From contig NZ_LJIZ01000016.1 of assembly GCF_001420605.1 (NCBI RefSeq), positions 124,001 through 188,000 of the forward strand: a stretch of DNA of 64,000 nt. The letters are read 5' to 3'. This DNA comes from Bacillus sp. FJAT-25509. Its GTDB lineage: Bacteria; Bacillota; Bacilli; Bacillales; Bacillaceae_G. The notes beneath the pieces are model-generated. The model worked only from the letters and a program-made list of their open reading frames with translations, was not told the origin of the DNA and ran no database searches. How positions within the stretch are numbered: the stretch's first letter is position 1; every line of letters begins with the position of its first letter. A program made the position numbers and the translations under genes. Below, one piece after another: positions 1 to 7,648 of this stretch.

Positions 1-183
1 AGCATCGTACACATACGATTCATCTAAAAGAATCAATCCATTGTCTAATTGAATTCTCTCTGAATCGATTAAATTCCTATTCGTATATTGTATTGATGTA
101 CTCGTGTTATTTGAAGAATTAGTTGATCGCAAGTTACCTAATTCATCATAGTTAAATGTAAAGTTCTTACCTGAATTCGTAAC
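1..183 (-). pseudogene. YD-repeat (RHS/WapA-type) protein fragment, partial
   Basis: The minus strand is open for 61 codons and runs off the left edge. The translation contains FTFNYDELGNL, a typical YD-repeat unit, and ends in YVYDA, as in RHS/WapA cell-surface and toxin-delivery proteins. A TAA codon lies directly upstream in frame (184-186), with no start codon or ribosome binding site, so the 5' end has been lost. This may be a displaced 3' end of an RHS gene (its toxin tip would lie left of the window) or plain decay. The YD repeat is clear; the pseudogene call is inferred from the missing start. Confidence 0.6.
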
Positions 184-255
184 TTAAATCGATAAGTAGA
201 ATTAGCCTGTAGAAGCCAATAAAAACTAAATGACCCGATAATCAATAGTAACTTT

Positions 256-300
256 ATGCAGGATTTTATACAAAAACAGAGAATACTAGGTGAACAAGAC
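256..300 (+). repeat. 45-bp direct repeat, copy 1
   Basis: Begins ATGCAGGATTTTATAC and is nearly identical to 3007-3052, with a one-base length difference in an A-run and a few substitutions near the end. Copy 2 sits at the end of a decayed reading frame, so both may be the 3' end of the same lost gene. The two copies bracket the secreted-protein and lipoprotein genes at 626-2667. Confidence 0.7.
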
Positions 301-360
301 TTCTCCAAAATTCCTTGTACATCAACGATGTATAAAAATATGCATATGTTGAGAAAAAAC

Positions 361-400
361 AAAAAGGTCCACACTTGTGAATCAAGGGGTGGGCCTTTTT
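361..400. terminator. Bidirectional terminator-like hairpin
   Basis: A 12-bp stem (361-372 with 389-400, one G-U pair) has A-run and T-run flanks on both strands. No intact gene ends here on either strand. It may have served a gene now lost, or mark the end of an unannotated short transcript. Confidence 0.55.
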
Positions 401-431
401 GTAACTTCCGTTAAGAATCTTTATGTAAACT

Positions 432-456
432 AGATTTGTATATTATATACAAATCT
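432..456. repeat. Perfect 11-bp inverted repeat
   Basis: AGATTTGTATA at 432-442 and its exact complement at 446-456 are separated by 3 bp. It lies about 170 bp upstream of the secreted-protein gene at 626. It could be an operator or an RNA hairpin; nothing decides. The rest of 184-625 holds relic sequence, an AT-rich hairpin near 505-535 (CGAC/GTCG core) and a possible -10 (TATAAT at 585-590) for the gene at 626. Confidence 0.5.
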
Positions 457-625
457 TTTACTGATGAAATTAGAAAATATCGAAAAATTACAAAAGATCA
501 TTCAAATTTTTTTCGACGAAAATGTCGAAATTTTTATTAAAGGTTGATTGAATTTGTAAAACTGAATATTACGTCAATTTTAATTATAATTTAATAAAAT
601 ATTAATTTAGAAAGGAAAATATAAA

Positions 626-1972
626 ATGAAGAATAGGAAATGGAAATCTATAGTTACAACTGCATTATGTTTAGGATTAGTTTCAGGAGGTAGTACTACA
701 GCTTTAGCTGCAGTTACAAAAGATATTAAAACCGATACATTGTCTTCGACTCAGACAGCAACAACAGCAAGTAACCCAATGACTTTATTCTTTTATTCTG
801 ATGATCCATCCTATTTAAATAGTACTTTATATACCTACTCCACTACTACTTCAGATGATTCTTTAACAGCTATACAGACTGCTCTAAATAACGGAAGTGT
901 TCAGATACAAAATAAATCATATCAGCCAGGTACACCCTTGACTCCAACAGACTTATCTGCGGCAAGAGAAATAGCGTTTCCTATCAATATGGTTATAAAT
1001 AATGAGTCATTACAAAATAGTTTAAATCAGGTTTTAAATGCTGGTAAAAGAGTATATCTTTATGGGAGTGATGGTATAACATTAAGTGAATATAAAGATT
1101 TATTACATTTAGATAATTTGAATGTATTTACGGAAGAACAGGGTGAGGTCGATTTAGCAAAAGATCCTTCTACTGAAAAAGAAGAAGTTAAAGATAACCC
1201 TGAACTAGAGACAGCACCTAACGAAGACAAATATAATGTCATTGGCTATACAAAAAATCCAAACCCTTTACAACTAATAACAAACACCATGACAAATGGA
1301 TACACAGATGAGTATTTTGGAGAAGTTCCATCTTCACTTCAAATTGAAAATTTTTATCAAGAAGTGGTTGATAATGTTACTCAAAATAAAATCTTAGAGG
1401 ATGAAATTGGACCAATGGCAGCAAATGTTGCAAGTTCGCCTATAAAATATAAACTAAGTTCATACATATCTGGTGTGTTAAGAGGAAAGGTTGTTTCTTG
1501 GTGGAAGCTTTATAAAGATACTGATGAAACTGAAAAAAATTATGATCATTTTTATGTAAGTGACTATACCCAATTATTAACTTATAATCAAGGTTATGCT
1601 GTATACTTAAAAACCGACCATGATATTCCATTAAGTCCAGATAGTATTGAAGACTGGGGACCTCATGATAGTGACGGTCCTAGCTACTCAATTAATTTGG
1701 GTTACCCATGGGGTGCAAGTTTAGGCTTTACAATGCCCACAAGCCCTAAAGTTGATGATATATCAAATAGTGATTTAGATTATGCTAGATGGGTAGTTAC
1801 AGATTCTAACATGAGTGGCGACATTTTCAATCCAAAAACTGAGTGGAAATCAGCAGGTACATTTGCAACCATGGATATTAGACATTGGGCAAAATTTAAA
1901 ACTGTTGTAGGTGGTAGATCTATTGTTTCAGATGAAGTTAGTCATAAAATAAATGTTGACTACGATTATTAA
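626..1972 (+). CDS. Secreted protein of unknown function
   Basis: 448 aa. Residues 1-29 form a signal peptide: basic start MKNRKWK, hydrophobic core, and an ALA-A signal peptidase I site near residue 28/29. The mature protein is rich in Ser/Thr/Asn at its start, has an acidic Glu/Asp/Lys linker around residues 175-200, and a C-terminal half rich in Trp and Tyr; it contains no cysteine after the signal peptide. I do not recognise a family. The ATG follows AGAAAGGAAAA at good distance, and a TATAAT lies at 585-590. It is transcribed alone, towards the lipoprotein gene. Its neighbourhood (YD-repeat relic, lipoprotein, second secreted protein) suggests an accessory surface or secretion island, but that is only context. 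Confidence 0.75.
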   Translation: MKNRKWKSIVTTALCLGLVSGGSTTALAAVTKDIKTDTLSSTQTATTASNPMTLFFYSDDPSYLNSTLYTYSTTTSDDSLTAIQTALNNGSVQIQNKSYQPGTPLTPTDLSAAREIAFPINMVINNESLQNSLNQVLNAGKRVYLYGSDGITLSEYKDLLHLDNLNVFTEEQGEVDLAKDPSTEKEEVKDNPELETAPNEDKYNVIGYTKNPNPLQLITNTMTNGYTDEYFGEVPSSLQIENFYQEVVDNVTQNKILEDEIGPMAANVASSPIKYKLSSYISGVLRGKVVSWWKLYKDTDETEKNYDHFYVSDYTQLLTYNQGYAVYLKTDHDIPLSPDSIEDWGPHDSDGPSYSINLGYPWGASLGFTMPTSPKVDDISNSDLDYARWVVTDSNMSGDIFNPKTEWKSAGTFATMDIRHWAKFKTVVGGRSIVSDEVSHKINVDYDY

Positions 1973-2124
1973 AATAACTTTGAGGAGTGGGGCAATAATG
2001 CCTCACTTTTTGCTTAAAGAGTTTAATATCCAATAATCAGATAAATAAAATACAAATGTTTAAGATTATTATATTATTATTTAATCCTTAAATTTAAATA
2101 CAATAATGATAAGGAGAAGATAAG

Positions 2125-2667
2125 ATGTTGAAAATATTTTATTGGTTTTTAGGAGTTTTAATAATAGCTGGTAGTATATTAAGTGGTTGCAATACACAAA
2201 AAGTAAATACGGAACCTGGCTATGATGTGTTCACACAAAAAACTTCAAAGCCCATTAAAGATAAGATTTATAAAATGGGAGAAACTGTAGAATTTGATAA
2301 GATACAAGTCACGATTGAAAAAGCTTATTTTACTAAACCCTCTATTAAAAAAAACAATTATAAAGGTGATGTTCTTACAGTAGAATTACAGGTATGGAGT
2401 AAACCGTATTCTAAAAATGTTCATATTGAACCAACTGATTTTGATCTATATGATTCAAAAGGTGAAAAAAAACAACATTACACTGGTTATATTAGACAAG
2501 AAATTAATGGTAATCTCTCTGGAGAAAAAAGTCCTGATAATGATGTACGCGGTGTCGAAGGGGCACTTTACTTCGAAACTTCTAAATCCGGTAAGTATGA
2601 ACTGGTTTATAAACCATCATTTTCAAAGAAAGTTAAAGAAATTAAATTTTATCTAAGTCCTAATTAA
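2125..2667 (+). CDS. Lipoprotein, DUF4352-like
   Basis: 180 aa. It has an N-terminal hydrophobic segment and a lipobox LSGC with the lipidated cysteine at residue 22. The region from about residue 50 (MGETVEFDKIQVTIEKA, later a DVLTVELQVWS strand) looks like the immunoglobulin-like DUF4352/extracellular domain found on many Bacillus lipoproteins. It is expected to be anchored on the outer face of the membrane. AAGGAGAAGATAAG precedes the ATG. No ligand or partner can be named. The lipobox is secure; the domain is by resemblance. Confidence 0.7.
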   Translation: MLKIFYWFLGVLIIAGSILSGCNTQKVNTEPGYDVFTQKTSKPIKDKIYKMGETVEFDKIQVTIEKAYFTKPSIKKNNYKGDVLTVELQVWSKPYSKNVHIEPTDFDLYDSKGEKKQHYTGYIRQEINGNLSGEKSPDNDVRGVEGALYFETSKSGKYELVYKPSFSKKVKEIKFYLSPN

Positions 2668-2751
2668 TTATTCTATTTTTAATTTAACTAAACCAGCTAT
2701 AAAATCTCTTCAGTATTCTATTACAAGACGTTTATAAACAATAATTTGTTT

Positions 2752-2779
2752 AAGAGACCTTCTTTAGAGGGTCTCTTTT
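2752..2779 (+). terminator. Intrinsic terminator after the lipoprotein gene
   Basis: Stem AAGAGACC/GGTCTCTT (2752-2759 with 2770-2777) followed by TTTTATT. It is followed at once by the ACCGATAAG tail motif also seen after other terminators in this region. Confidence 0.7.
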
Positions 2780-2799
2780 ATTACCGATAAGATTTTTTA

Positions 2800-3083
2800 T
2801 GTTAACTAAAAATTGGAAAGACTGTTCGCTCTAGTGTGGTTGCATCATTAATGGAAAATATTAGATTCATACACGAAATGAAGCAAACACAAATTGAAAT
2901 GGTACTCAGCAACTTACAGAACCAATAACTGAAAAAGAAAGGTCGGCAATTTTTGAAATGAATCAGATAAATACGTGTTTAACCGTACGAAAATGAGCAG
3001 ATTTCCATGCAGGATTTTATACAAAAAAAAGAGAATACTAGGTGGCCAAGACATGGTACAAAAAACTCTAATCATTAAAAATT
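2800..3083 (+). pseudogene. Decayed coding relic of unknown family
   Basis: Three short open stretches in different plus-strand frames follow each other. One is start-less from 2812 (IGKTVRSSVVASLMENIRF), with MKQTQIEMVLSNLQ further on. The second reads LTEPITEKERSAIFEMNQI. The third ends within the direct repeat at 3007-3052. The protein-like composition in successive frames suggests an old gene broken by indels. I cannot name it. Its terminal part is the sequence repeated at 256-300. Confidence 0.4.
3007..3052 (+). repeat. 45-bp direct repeat, copy 2
   Basis: Second copy of the element at 256-300 (shared start ATGCAGGATTTTATAC, shared GAGAATACTAGGTG). It lies about 2.75 kb from the first copy in the same orientation. 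Confidence 0.7.
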
Positions 3084-3233
3084 AAAATTTTATAATCTAA
3101 AACTTATAAAATTTTAATTTTTTGTTTTACGTAAGCTTATGATGTGCATATGTATTAAAAGGAAATATTTTACTATTGAAATATTTATCTTACAAAAAAA
3201 TTCATGTGCTGAATTGGAGGAATGTATAAATTT

Positions 3234-3815
3234 ATGTTGAAAAAGATAATAATTATATCAACTGCTGCTTTAGCTTTTATGCATGTAACACCAGGTTTGA
3301 ATGCTGTTGCTCAAGAAAAGAAAATGGAAGAGCTACTCCCCCAAAAAATAAACCAGGTCTTAGATAAAGAAACGATGGAACATATTAATACTTTCATGGA
3401 AGAACAAGAATTAACTTGGGAAGAAGTAGAAGCATTCCACTCTATTGCTGGGCAAAGTCTTACTTTAGAAAGTGATGGCCAATTCTCCTTTGATTCTGCA
3501 AAAGCTATAGAATTAGGTGCTACTTCTGAGCAAGCAGAAAATATGAAAATCGGATATGAATCTATGACTCCACAAGAAGTCGTAGTTCTTAAGGAAATAG
3601 AAAAAAATGAGTATCCACCAATAGATCCTTCTCCTACTCCTATGGTTGTTGTTATTGCTATTCCAGCCCTCATAGCAGCGCTCCTTGCTTTAGGGTATGC
3701 TTGGTTAGTAACACAAATATTAAATTTAGGTGCTTATGCAGCTTGTAAAAAATGGAAAGACAGCTCGTCAGCTCCTAAAATTTTCAAGACTTTTTGTAGT
3801 ATGAAAGGATGGTAA
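3234..3815 (+). CDS. Secreted protein with hydrophobic, two-cysteine C-terminus (possible peptide-toxin precursor)
   Basis: 193 aa from the ATG at 3234. GGAGG at 3216-3220 lies only 1 nt before the upstream ATG at 3222 but 13 nt before 3234, so 3234 is preferred. A signal peptide (LKKIIIISTAALAFM, cleavage near NAVAQ) is followed by an acidic helical middle of about 100 residues. A Pro-rich hinge (YPPIDPSPTP) leads into a hydrophobic stretch at about residues 137-170, then a basic tail with two cysteines (C171, C188). A pro-region followed by a hydrophobic peptide with two Cys resembles the organisation of SdpC-type killing factors and other large bacteriocin precursors. No diagnostic motif was found, so this is inference. 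A tiny membrane protein gene starts 5 bp after the stop. Confidence 0.65.
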   Translation: MLKKIIIISTAALAFMHVTPGLNAVAQEKKMEELLPQKINQVLDKETMEHINTFMEEQELTWEEVEAFHSIAGQSLTLESDGQFSFDSAKAIELGATSEQAENMKIGYESMTPQEVVVLKEIEKNEYPPIDPSPTPMVVVIAIPALIAALLALGYAWLVTQILNLGAYAACKKWKDSSSAPKIFKTFCSMKGW

Positions 3816-3820
3816 TTTGA

Positions 3821-3997
3821 TTGAGTTATTTAGAAATAGCCATAATCGCAACAATAGTAGTGATAGGTTATGAATTACTAGAACTATTGATACTTATAAT
3901 TTTAAAAAGAAATATTGAGAGTATAAGAAAAAGAAAAAAAGGAATTATATACCATTACACAAAGATGAAATTAGGTAATAAATTCGATACTTTGTAA
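3821..3997 (+). CDS. Small membrane protein, possible partner or immunity protein
   Basis: 58 aa from a TTG start, with AAAGGATGG about 10 nt upstream inside the end of the preceding gene. There is one strong membrane helix (about residues 4-28, rich in Ile/Leu/Val), then a basic cytoplasmic tail (KRNIESIRKRKKG). The 5-bp gap to the secreted protein gene implies co-expression and probably translational coupling. Small basic membrane proteins next to secreted peptides are often immunity proteins; that role is inferred from position only. No family recognised. Confidence 0.5.
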   Translation: MSYLEIAIIATIVVIGYELLELLILIILKRNIESIRKRKKGIIYHYTKMKLGNKFDTL

Positions 3998-4143
3998 GTA
4001 AACACAGGGGTTTATTTATAATTTATAAAGGAAATTAAAGAAAGCGATGAAACAAATACCTCACTATTATTAAATGTTTAATAGTAATTTGGTTCTTGTT
4101 TAGAGATCCTAATTTTATTTATTGTGTTAGTTGAGCATTCAGC

Positions 4144-4178
4144 AAAAAAGGAACTTCCCTTGAGAAAGTTCCTTTTTT
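4144..4178 (+). terminator. Strong intrinsic terminator
   Basis: A 13-bp stem (AAAAAAGGAACTT at 4144-4156 with 4166-4178) and a T-run. It ends the transcript of the secreted/membrane protein pair. ATTGCCGATAAG follows directly, as after two other terminators nearby. Confidence 0.8.
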
Positions 4179-4240
4179 TATTGCCGATAAGCGTACTTAT
4201 GTATACTAGATATGTATATGTTATTCATAGAAAGAACTAC

Positions 4241-4271
4241 AAAAACAGACTAGCCATGATTGGCTAGTCCT
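4241..4271 (-). terminator. Terminator of the aminopeptidase gene
   Basis: On the minus strand, GGACTAGCCA and TGGCTAGTCT pair around a 4-nt loop, followed by GTTTTTG. It starts 4 bp past the stop codon of the aminopeptidase gene. Confidence 0.75.
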
Positions 4272-4274
4272 TAA

Positions 4275-5387
4275 CTACATTTTTAAATTTGCTTCATTTA
4301 AATTCTCTAATTCAGGTAAAATAAATCGACCATCTTTTCTAATTAACACATCATCAAACCAAATTTCTCCGCCGCCAAATTCAGGTCGTTGAATACTGAT
4401 AAGATCCCAGTGAATCGCTGATTTGTTTCCGTTATCAGCACCATCTAATGAATCACCAATTGCTAAATGGAAACTACCATTTATTTTTTCATCAAATAAT
4501 GTATTATTCATCGGGTGTAAGATATATGGATTAAACGCTAACGCAAATTCTCCTATATATCTTGATCCTTCATCTGTATCAAGTATTTGATTGATACGCT
4601 CCGAATCGTTTGCATGTGCTTCAATGATTTTACCATTCTTGATTTTTAATGAGATATGATCGAACGAAAATCCTTGGTTCACAGATGCTGTATTAAACGT
4701 AACTATCCCGTTTACTGATTCTTTTACTGGAGCAGTATAGATTTCACCATCAGGAATGTTATCGATACCGTCACCTTTTAATACGCCAACACCTTTGATT
4801 GAAAAGCTAAGTTCCGTTCCATTTCCAATGATTTTTACCATATCCGTTTTTTCCATTAATGCTTTTAGTGGATCCATTGCTTTAGACATTTTTTTATAAT
4901 CTAATGTACAAACATTATAGTAAAAATCTTCATAAGTTTCTGCGCTCATTTTGGCTTCTTGTGCAGCTGATGGATTCGGAATTCTAGTTGTAACCCATCT
5001 TGTTTTATAAACTGCTTCACTTTGCGCTTTACCGAAGATGGTTTGGTATAATTTCATTTTCTCAGAAGGTACGTCTGCTAATTCATACGCATTTCTTGGG
5101 CTTCTTAAATTAATATATACTTGCATCTTGCCTAGACGATAGCACTCCCAATCAGCGAACATTTTAAACTGTTCTTCTGAACCTGATAGAATCAATTGGC
5201 GTGTTACTGCCATATCACGCATTGAAACATGTGCATGACCACCAGCTTCTCCAACAGCTTTGATGATTGCTTGTACGACTAAACGATCAACCTCAGTGAC
5301 ACTTTGGATCAACACATGATCTCCAGGTTGAACTTTTGTAGAATGGTTAACTAAGACATCTGCTAATTTTGATATGCGACTATCCAT
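4275..5387 (-). CDS. M29-family aminopeptidase (AmpS/aminopeptidase T type)
   Basis: 370 aa. Cytoplasmic metallo-aminopeptidase that removes N-terminal residues from peptides. The N-terminal half (KLADVLVNHSTKVQPGDHVL) and the C-terminal metal-binding part (NTLFDEKINGSFHLAIGDS, then GNKSAIHWDLI) match the M29 family, supplying the Glu, His, His and Asp ligands expected of a two-metal site. Classical AmpS proteins are about 410 aa; this shorter form is complete at both ends. AGGGAG lies 7 nt before the ATG. It is a single gene with its own terminator. The family is secure; the substrate preference is unknown. Confidence 0.88.
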   Translation of the reverse strand: MDSRISKLADVLVNHSTKVQPGDHVLIQSVTEVDRLVVQAIIKAVGEAGGHAHVSMRDMAVTRQLILSGSEEQFKMFADWECYRLGKMQVYINLRSPRNAYELADVPSEKMKLYQTIFGKAQSEAVYKTRWVTTRIPNPSAAQEAKMSAETYEDFYYNVCTLDYKKMSKAMDPLKALMEKTDMVKIIGNGTELSFSIKGVGVLKGDGIDNIPDGEIYTAPVKESVNGIVTFNTASVNQGFSFDHISLKIKNGKIIEAHANDSERINQILDTDEGSRYIGEFALAFNPYILHPMNNTLFDEKINGSFHLAIGDSLDGADNGNKSAIHWDLISIQRPEFGGGEIWFDDVLIRKDGRFILPELENLNEANLKM

Positions 5388-5461
5388 TATAAAAACTCCC
5401 TATACTTTACATTCTATATGACTATTAATAAATCCGACGCTATTTGAAAGTTGGAGATAAA

Positions 5462-5554
5462 ATGACATATCTTACTAAATTTCTACATTTACTTGTAAAA
5501 CACCTTTTCAAATTGCTCACTTTGCGTTTTAAATTTATCCGTTTTGCTGCTTAA
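5462..5554 (+). CDS. Possible 30-codon ORF, basic and hydrophobic
   Basis: ATG at 5462 preceded by TTGGAG at 7-nt spacing; product MTYLTKFLHLLVKHLFKLLT plus 10 residues, very basic and Leu/Phe-rich with an amphipathic pattern. A weak hairpin plus T6 follows at about 5570-5586. Such a short ORF can arise by chance, and coding is not established. The remainder of 5388-5748 shows no gene. It includes the TTATTGCCGATAA tail motif near 5586. Confidence 0.25.
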   Translation: MTYLTKFLHLLVKHLFKLLTLRFKFIRFAA

Positions 5555-5748
5555 GTAAAACAGGTACTCTAATCGAAGATACTTTTTTATTGCCGATAAA
5601 GATCATTGTAGTAGATCCTTTTGATTATCATGTAAATGCGCAAACCCTTTTCTTTTTCTTACTTCATCAACTTCTAATGAATTGATCCATAACCGTTTGA
5701 TTTGTTTGTTTTTAACACCTGTTAAATTCAAAATTGAATTGAAAATGT

Positions 5749-6237
5749 TTGCTCCTTCGCGGTTCGTTAGGGGTTGGTTCAGGTTTCTTTGTACTAATTT
5801 TATTGTGTGCTTATTTTAGTCTTTTGCTTAAAAGCTTCATTCCAAAAATTGAATTTATCATGACTATTCTAGGTGTAATCTATATGTTGTATTTGGCCGT
5901 AAAAATTATTACGAGTAAGAATGTTGGTAATCACAATGATGGAGACAAGAATAACAGTTTTTTAACAGGTATGCTTTTACAATTCATAAATCCGAAAGGT
6001 ATTTTATATGGCATAACAACAATATCAACCTTTGTCCTTCCAAGTCACACTTCCAATATTAGCCTAATATTCTATTCATTCTTTCTAGCTTTTGTAGGTT
6101 TTTTAGGTACTTACTCTTGGGCTGTATTTGGTTCAATTTTCCGAAAGTTCTTATCAAAATATAATAATCAGTTTAATATTGTTATGGCTATTTTATTGAT
6201 GTTTAGTGCAATTTCGATCCTTTTGGAATCAAGATGA
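5749..6237 (+). pseudogene. LysE/RhtB-family exporter, 5'-truncated
   Basis: 162 aa remain of a family normally about 195-205 aa. The open part begins RGSLGVGSGFFV, which corresponds to the start of the second membrane helix (LGVGTG motif) of LysE-type amino-acid exporters. The later FINPKGILYG segment is also family-typical. The first helix and its PGP motif are absent, a TGA sits just upstream in frame, and no ribosome binding site precedes the TTG. About four further membrane segments remain. It is probably inactive. A bidirectional terminator follows. Confidence 0.75.
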
Positions 6238-6257
6238 GGGTGCTTTAGAAGGCAATC

Positions 6258-6286
6258 AAAAAGGTAGGAAAATTTCCTACCTTTTT
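6258..6286. terminator. Bidirectional terminator between convergent genes
   Basis: AAAAAGGTAGGAA (6258-6270) pairs with 6274-6286, with A and T runs on both sides. It serves the LysE remnant on the plus strand and the permease gene on the minus strand. Confidence 0.85.
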
Positions 6287-7638
6287 CATTCATCATCTAC
6301 TACAACGTGTTTTTTCTGAAACATATAATAAACAGGAAGTCCAATTAATGTTAAACCAATTCCCCAAAAAGCTAAAATAGTTTGTGTCATTAGTGTATTA
6401 ACGACGATAAAGATTCCCCCAATTATAGCGATTGAGAGAACTAATGGTAAAAAAGGTACTCTATATGGCCTTTTTAGATCCGGTTCCCGTTTTCGTAAAA
6501 TATAAACCGCAAAAAATGTTAGTGTATAGAAAATCCAAATGACAAATACTAACATGTCCGTCAATAAGTCAAATCCACCTATAAACATCATAAATATGGC
6601 AACAATTAAGATAAATAGACCAGCATTATATGGAATTCCAGTTTTAGATAATTTACCAAACCAACTACTAAAAGGAAGTTTTTGTTCTCTAGCCATTACA
6701 TATGGAACCCTCATACCTGTCATTGTATAGCCATTAATTGTACCAAATACAGAAATTAAAATTCCTATCGAGACAAGTTTCCCTCCAAAATTACCGAATA
6801 AAACTTTCGAAACTTCAGTAGCAGGTGTAGCTGTACTAGCTAATTGCTCTGCGGTTAATACAAATAAAAAGGAAATGTTAATCAAAAGATACACTGCCAT
6901 TACAGCAGCTAAACCAAATACAATTGCTTTTGGCAAATCATTTTTAGGATTTTTCATTTCTCCGGCTATATTTCCTACGAGTATCCAACCATCATATGCA
7001 AACATCGTAGCAAGCAAAGCTGAACCAAGTGCTGGCAAAAAACTTCGATCACTTCCGACCTCAACTGGAAAAAGCTGAAAAGTCACATTGCCTTCATGTA
7101 ATAATCCAAATATGATTAAAATCGCCAGAGGTATAAGTTTACAAAAGGTAAAAAATGATTGAATACTACCAGCAGTTTTTGCTCCTAAGAAATTCATTAA
7201 TGTGATAAAAATTGCAGTAACTACAGCAATCATCGTGACAATGAATTGATTAGAATTGGCAGGGACTCCAAAAATGGAAACTGCTTGTGTACCAAATATG
7301 ATTGATAGTGCTGCAATATTGGCTGGAAAATAGATGATTGTTTGTGCCCACCCAAGCAAATAGGCAGTCAGATCACCATATGTGTGTTTTAAATAAGCAA
7401 CCATTCCTCCTGTTTTTGGTATTGCTGCGGCAAGCTCAGCACCCGATAAACCAGCACAAATTGTAATGATGCCACCAATAATCCATGCTAATAAGCCTAA
7501 ACTTGCAGATCCAGTCGCGCCATATACAGCAGTGGCTTTAAAGAAAACTCCACCACCAATTACAGTACCAATTACAGTAGTTAATGCTGCAATAAATCCC
7601 ATTTCTCTTCTTAGTTTATTTTCCGACAATAGGATCAC
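6286..7638 (-). CDS. APC-family amino acid permease, SteT-like serine/threonine exchanger
   Basis: 450 aa, 12 predicted membrane helices. The GTVIGGGVFFKATAV motif in helix 1 and the AIPKTGGMVAYL loop are typical of APC/LAT-type exchangers; the closest family I recognise is B. subtilis SteT (Ser/Thr exchange). The first codon is GTG at 7638, but its GGTGATC looks like a Shine-Dalgarno for the TTG at 7629, so the protein may start three codons later. The gene starts 10 bp after the stop of the threonine dehydratase gene and is clearly in its operon, which fits import of threonine or serine for deamination. Specificity is inferred from family and context. Confidence 0.82.
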   Translation of the reverse strand: MILLSENKLRREMGFIAALTTVIGTVIGGGVFFKATAVYGATGSASLGLLAWIIGGIITICAGLSGAELAAAIPKTGGMVAYLKHTYGDLTAYLLGWAQTIIYFPANIAALSIIFGTQAVSIFGVPANSNQFIVTMIAVVTAIFITLMNFLGAKTAGSIQSFFTFCKLIPLAILIIFGLLHEGNVTFQLFPVEVGSDRSFLPALGSALLATMFAYDGWILVGNIAGEMKNPKNDLPKAIVFGLAAVMAVYLLINISFLFVLTAEQLASTATPATEVSKVLFGNFGGKLVSIGILISVFGTINGYTMTGMRVPYVMAREQKLPFSSWFGKLSKTGIPYNAGLFILIVAIFMMFIGGFDLLTDMLVFVIWIFYTLTFFAVYILRKREPDLKRPYRVPFLPLVLSIAIIGGIFIVVNTLMTQTILAFWGIGLTLIGLPVYYMFQKKHVVVDDE

Positions 7639-7648
7639 CCATTCTTCA

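Noticed and set aside
138-374. 78-codon minus-strand ORF over the YD-repeat relic
   Set aside because: It is in a different frame from the recognisable YD-repeat sequence, overlaps the hairpin at 361-400 and shows no protein-like conservation.
5462-5554. Antimicrobial-type 30-residue peptide gene
   Set aside because: Composition is attractive and a ribosome binding site is present, but AT-rich DNA produces such Lys/Leu/Phe ORFs by chance and nothing else supports it. Kept only as a low-confidence feature.
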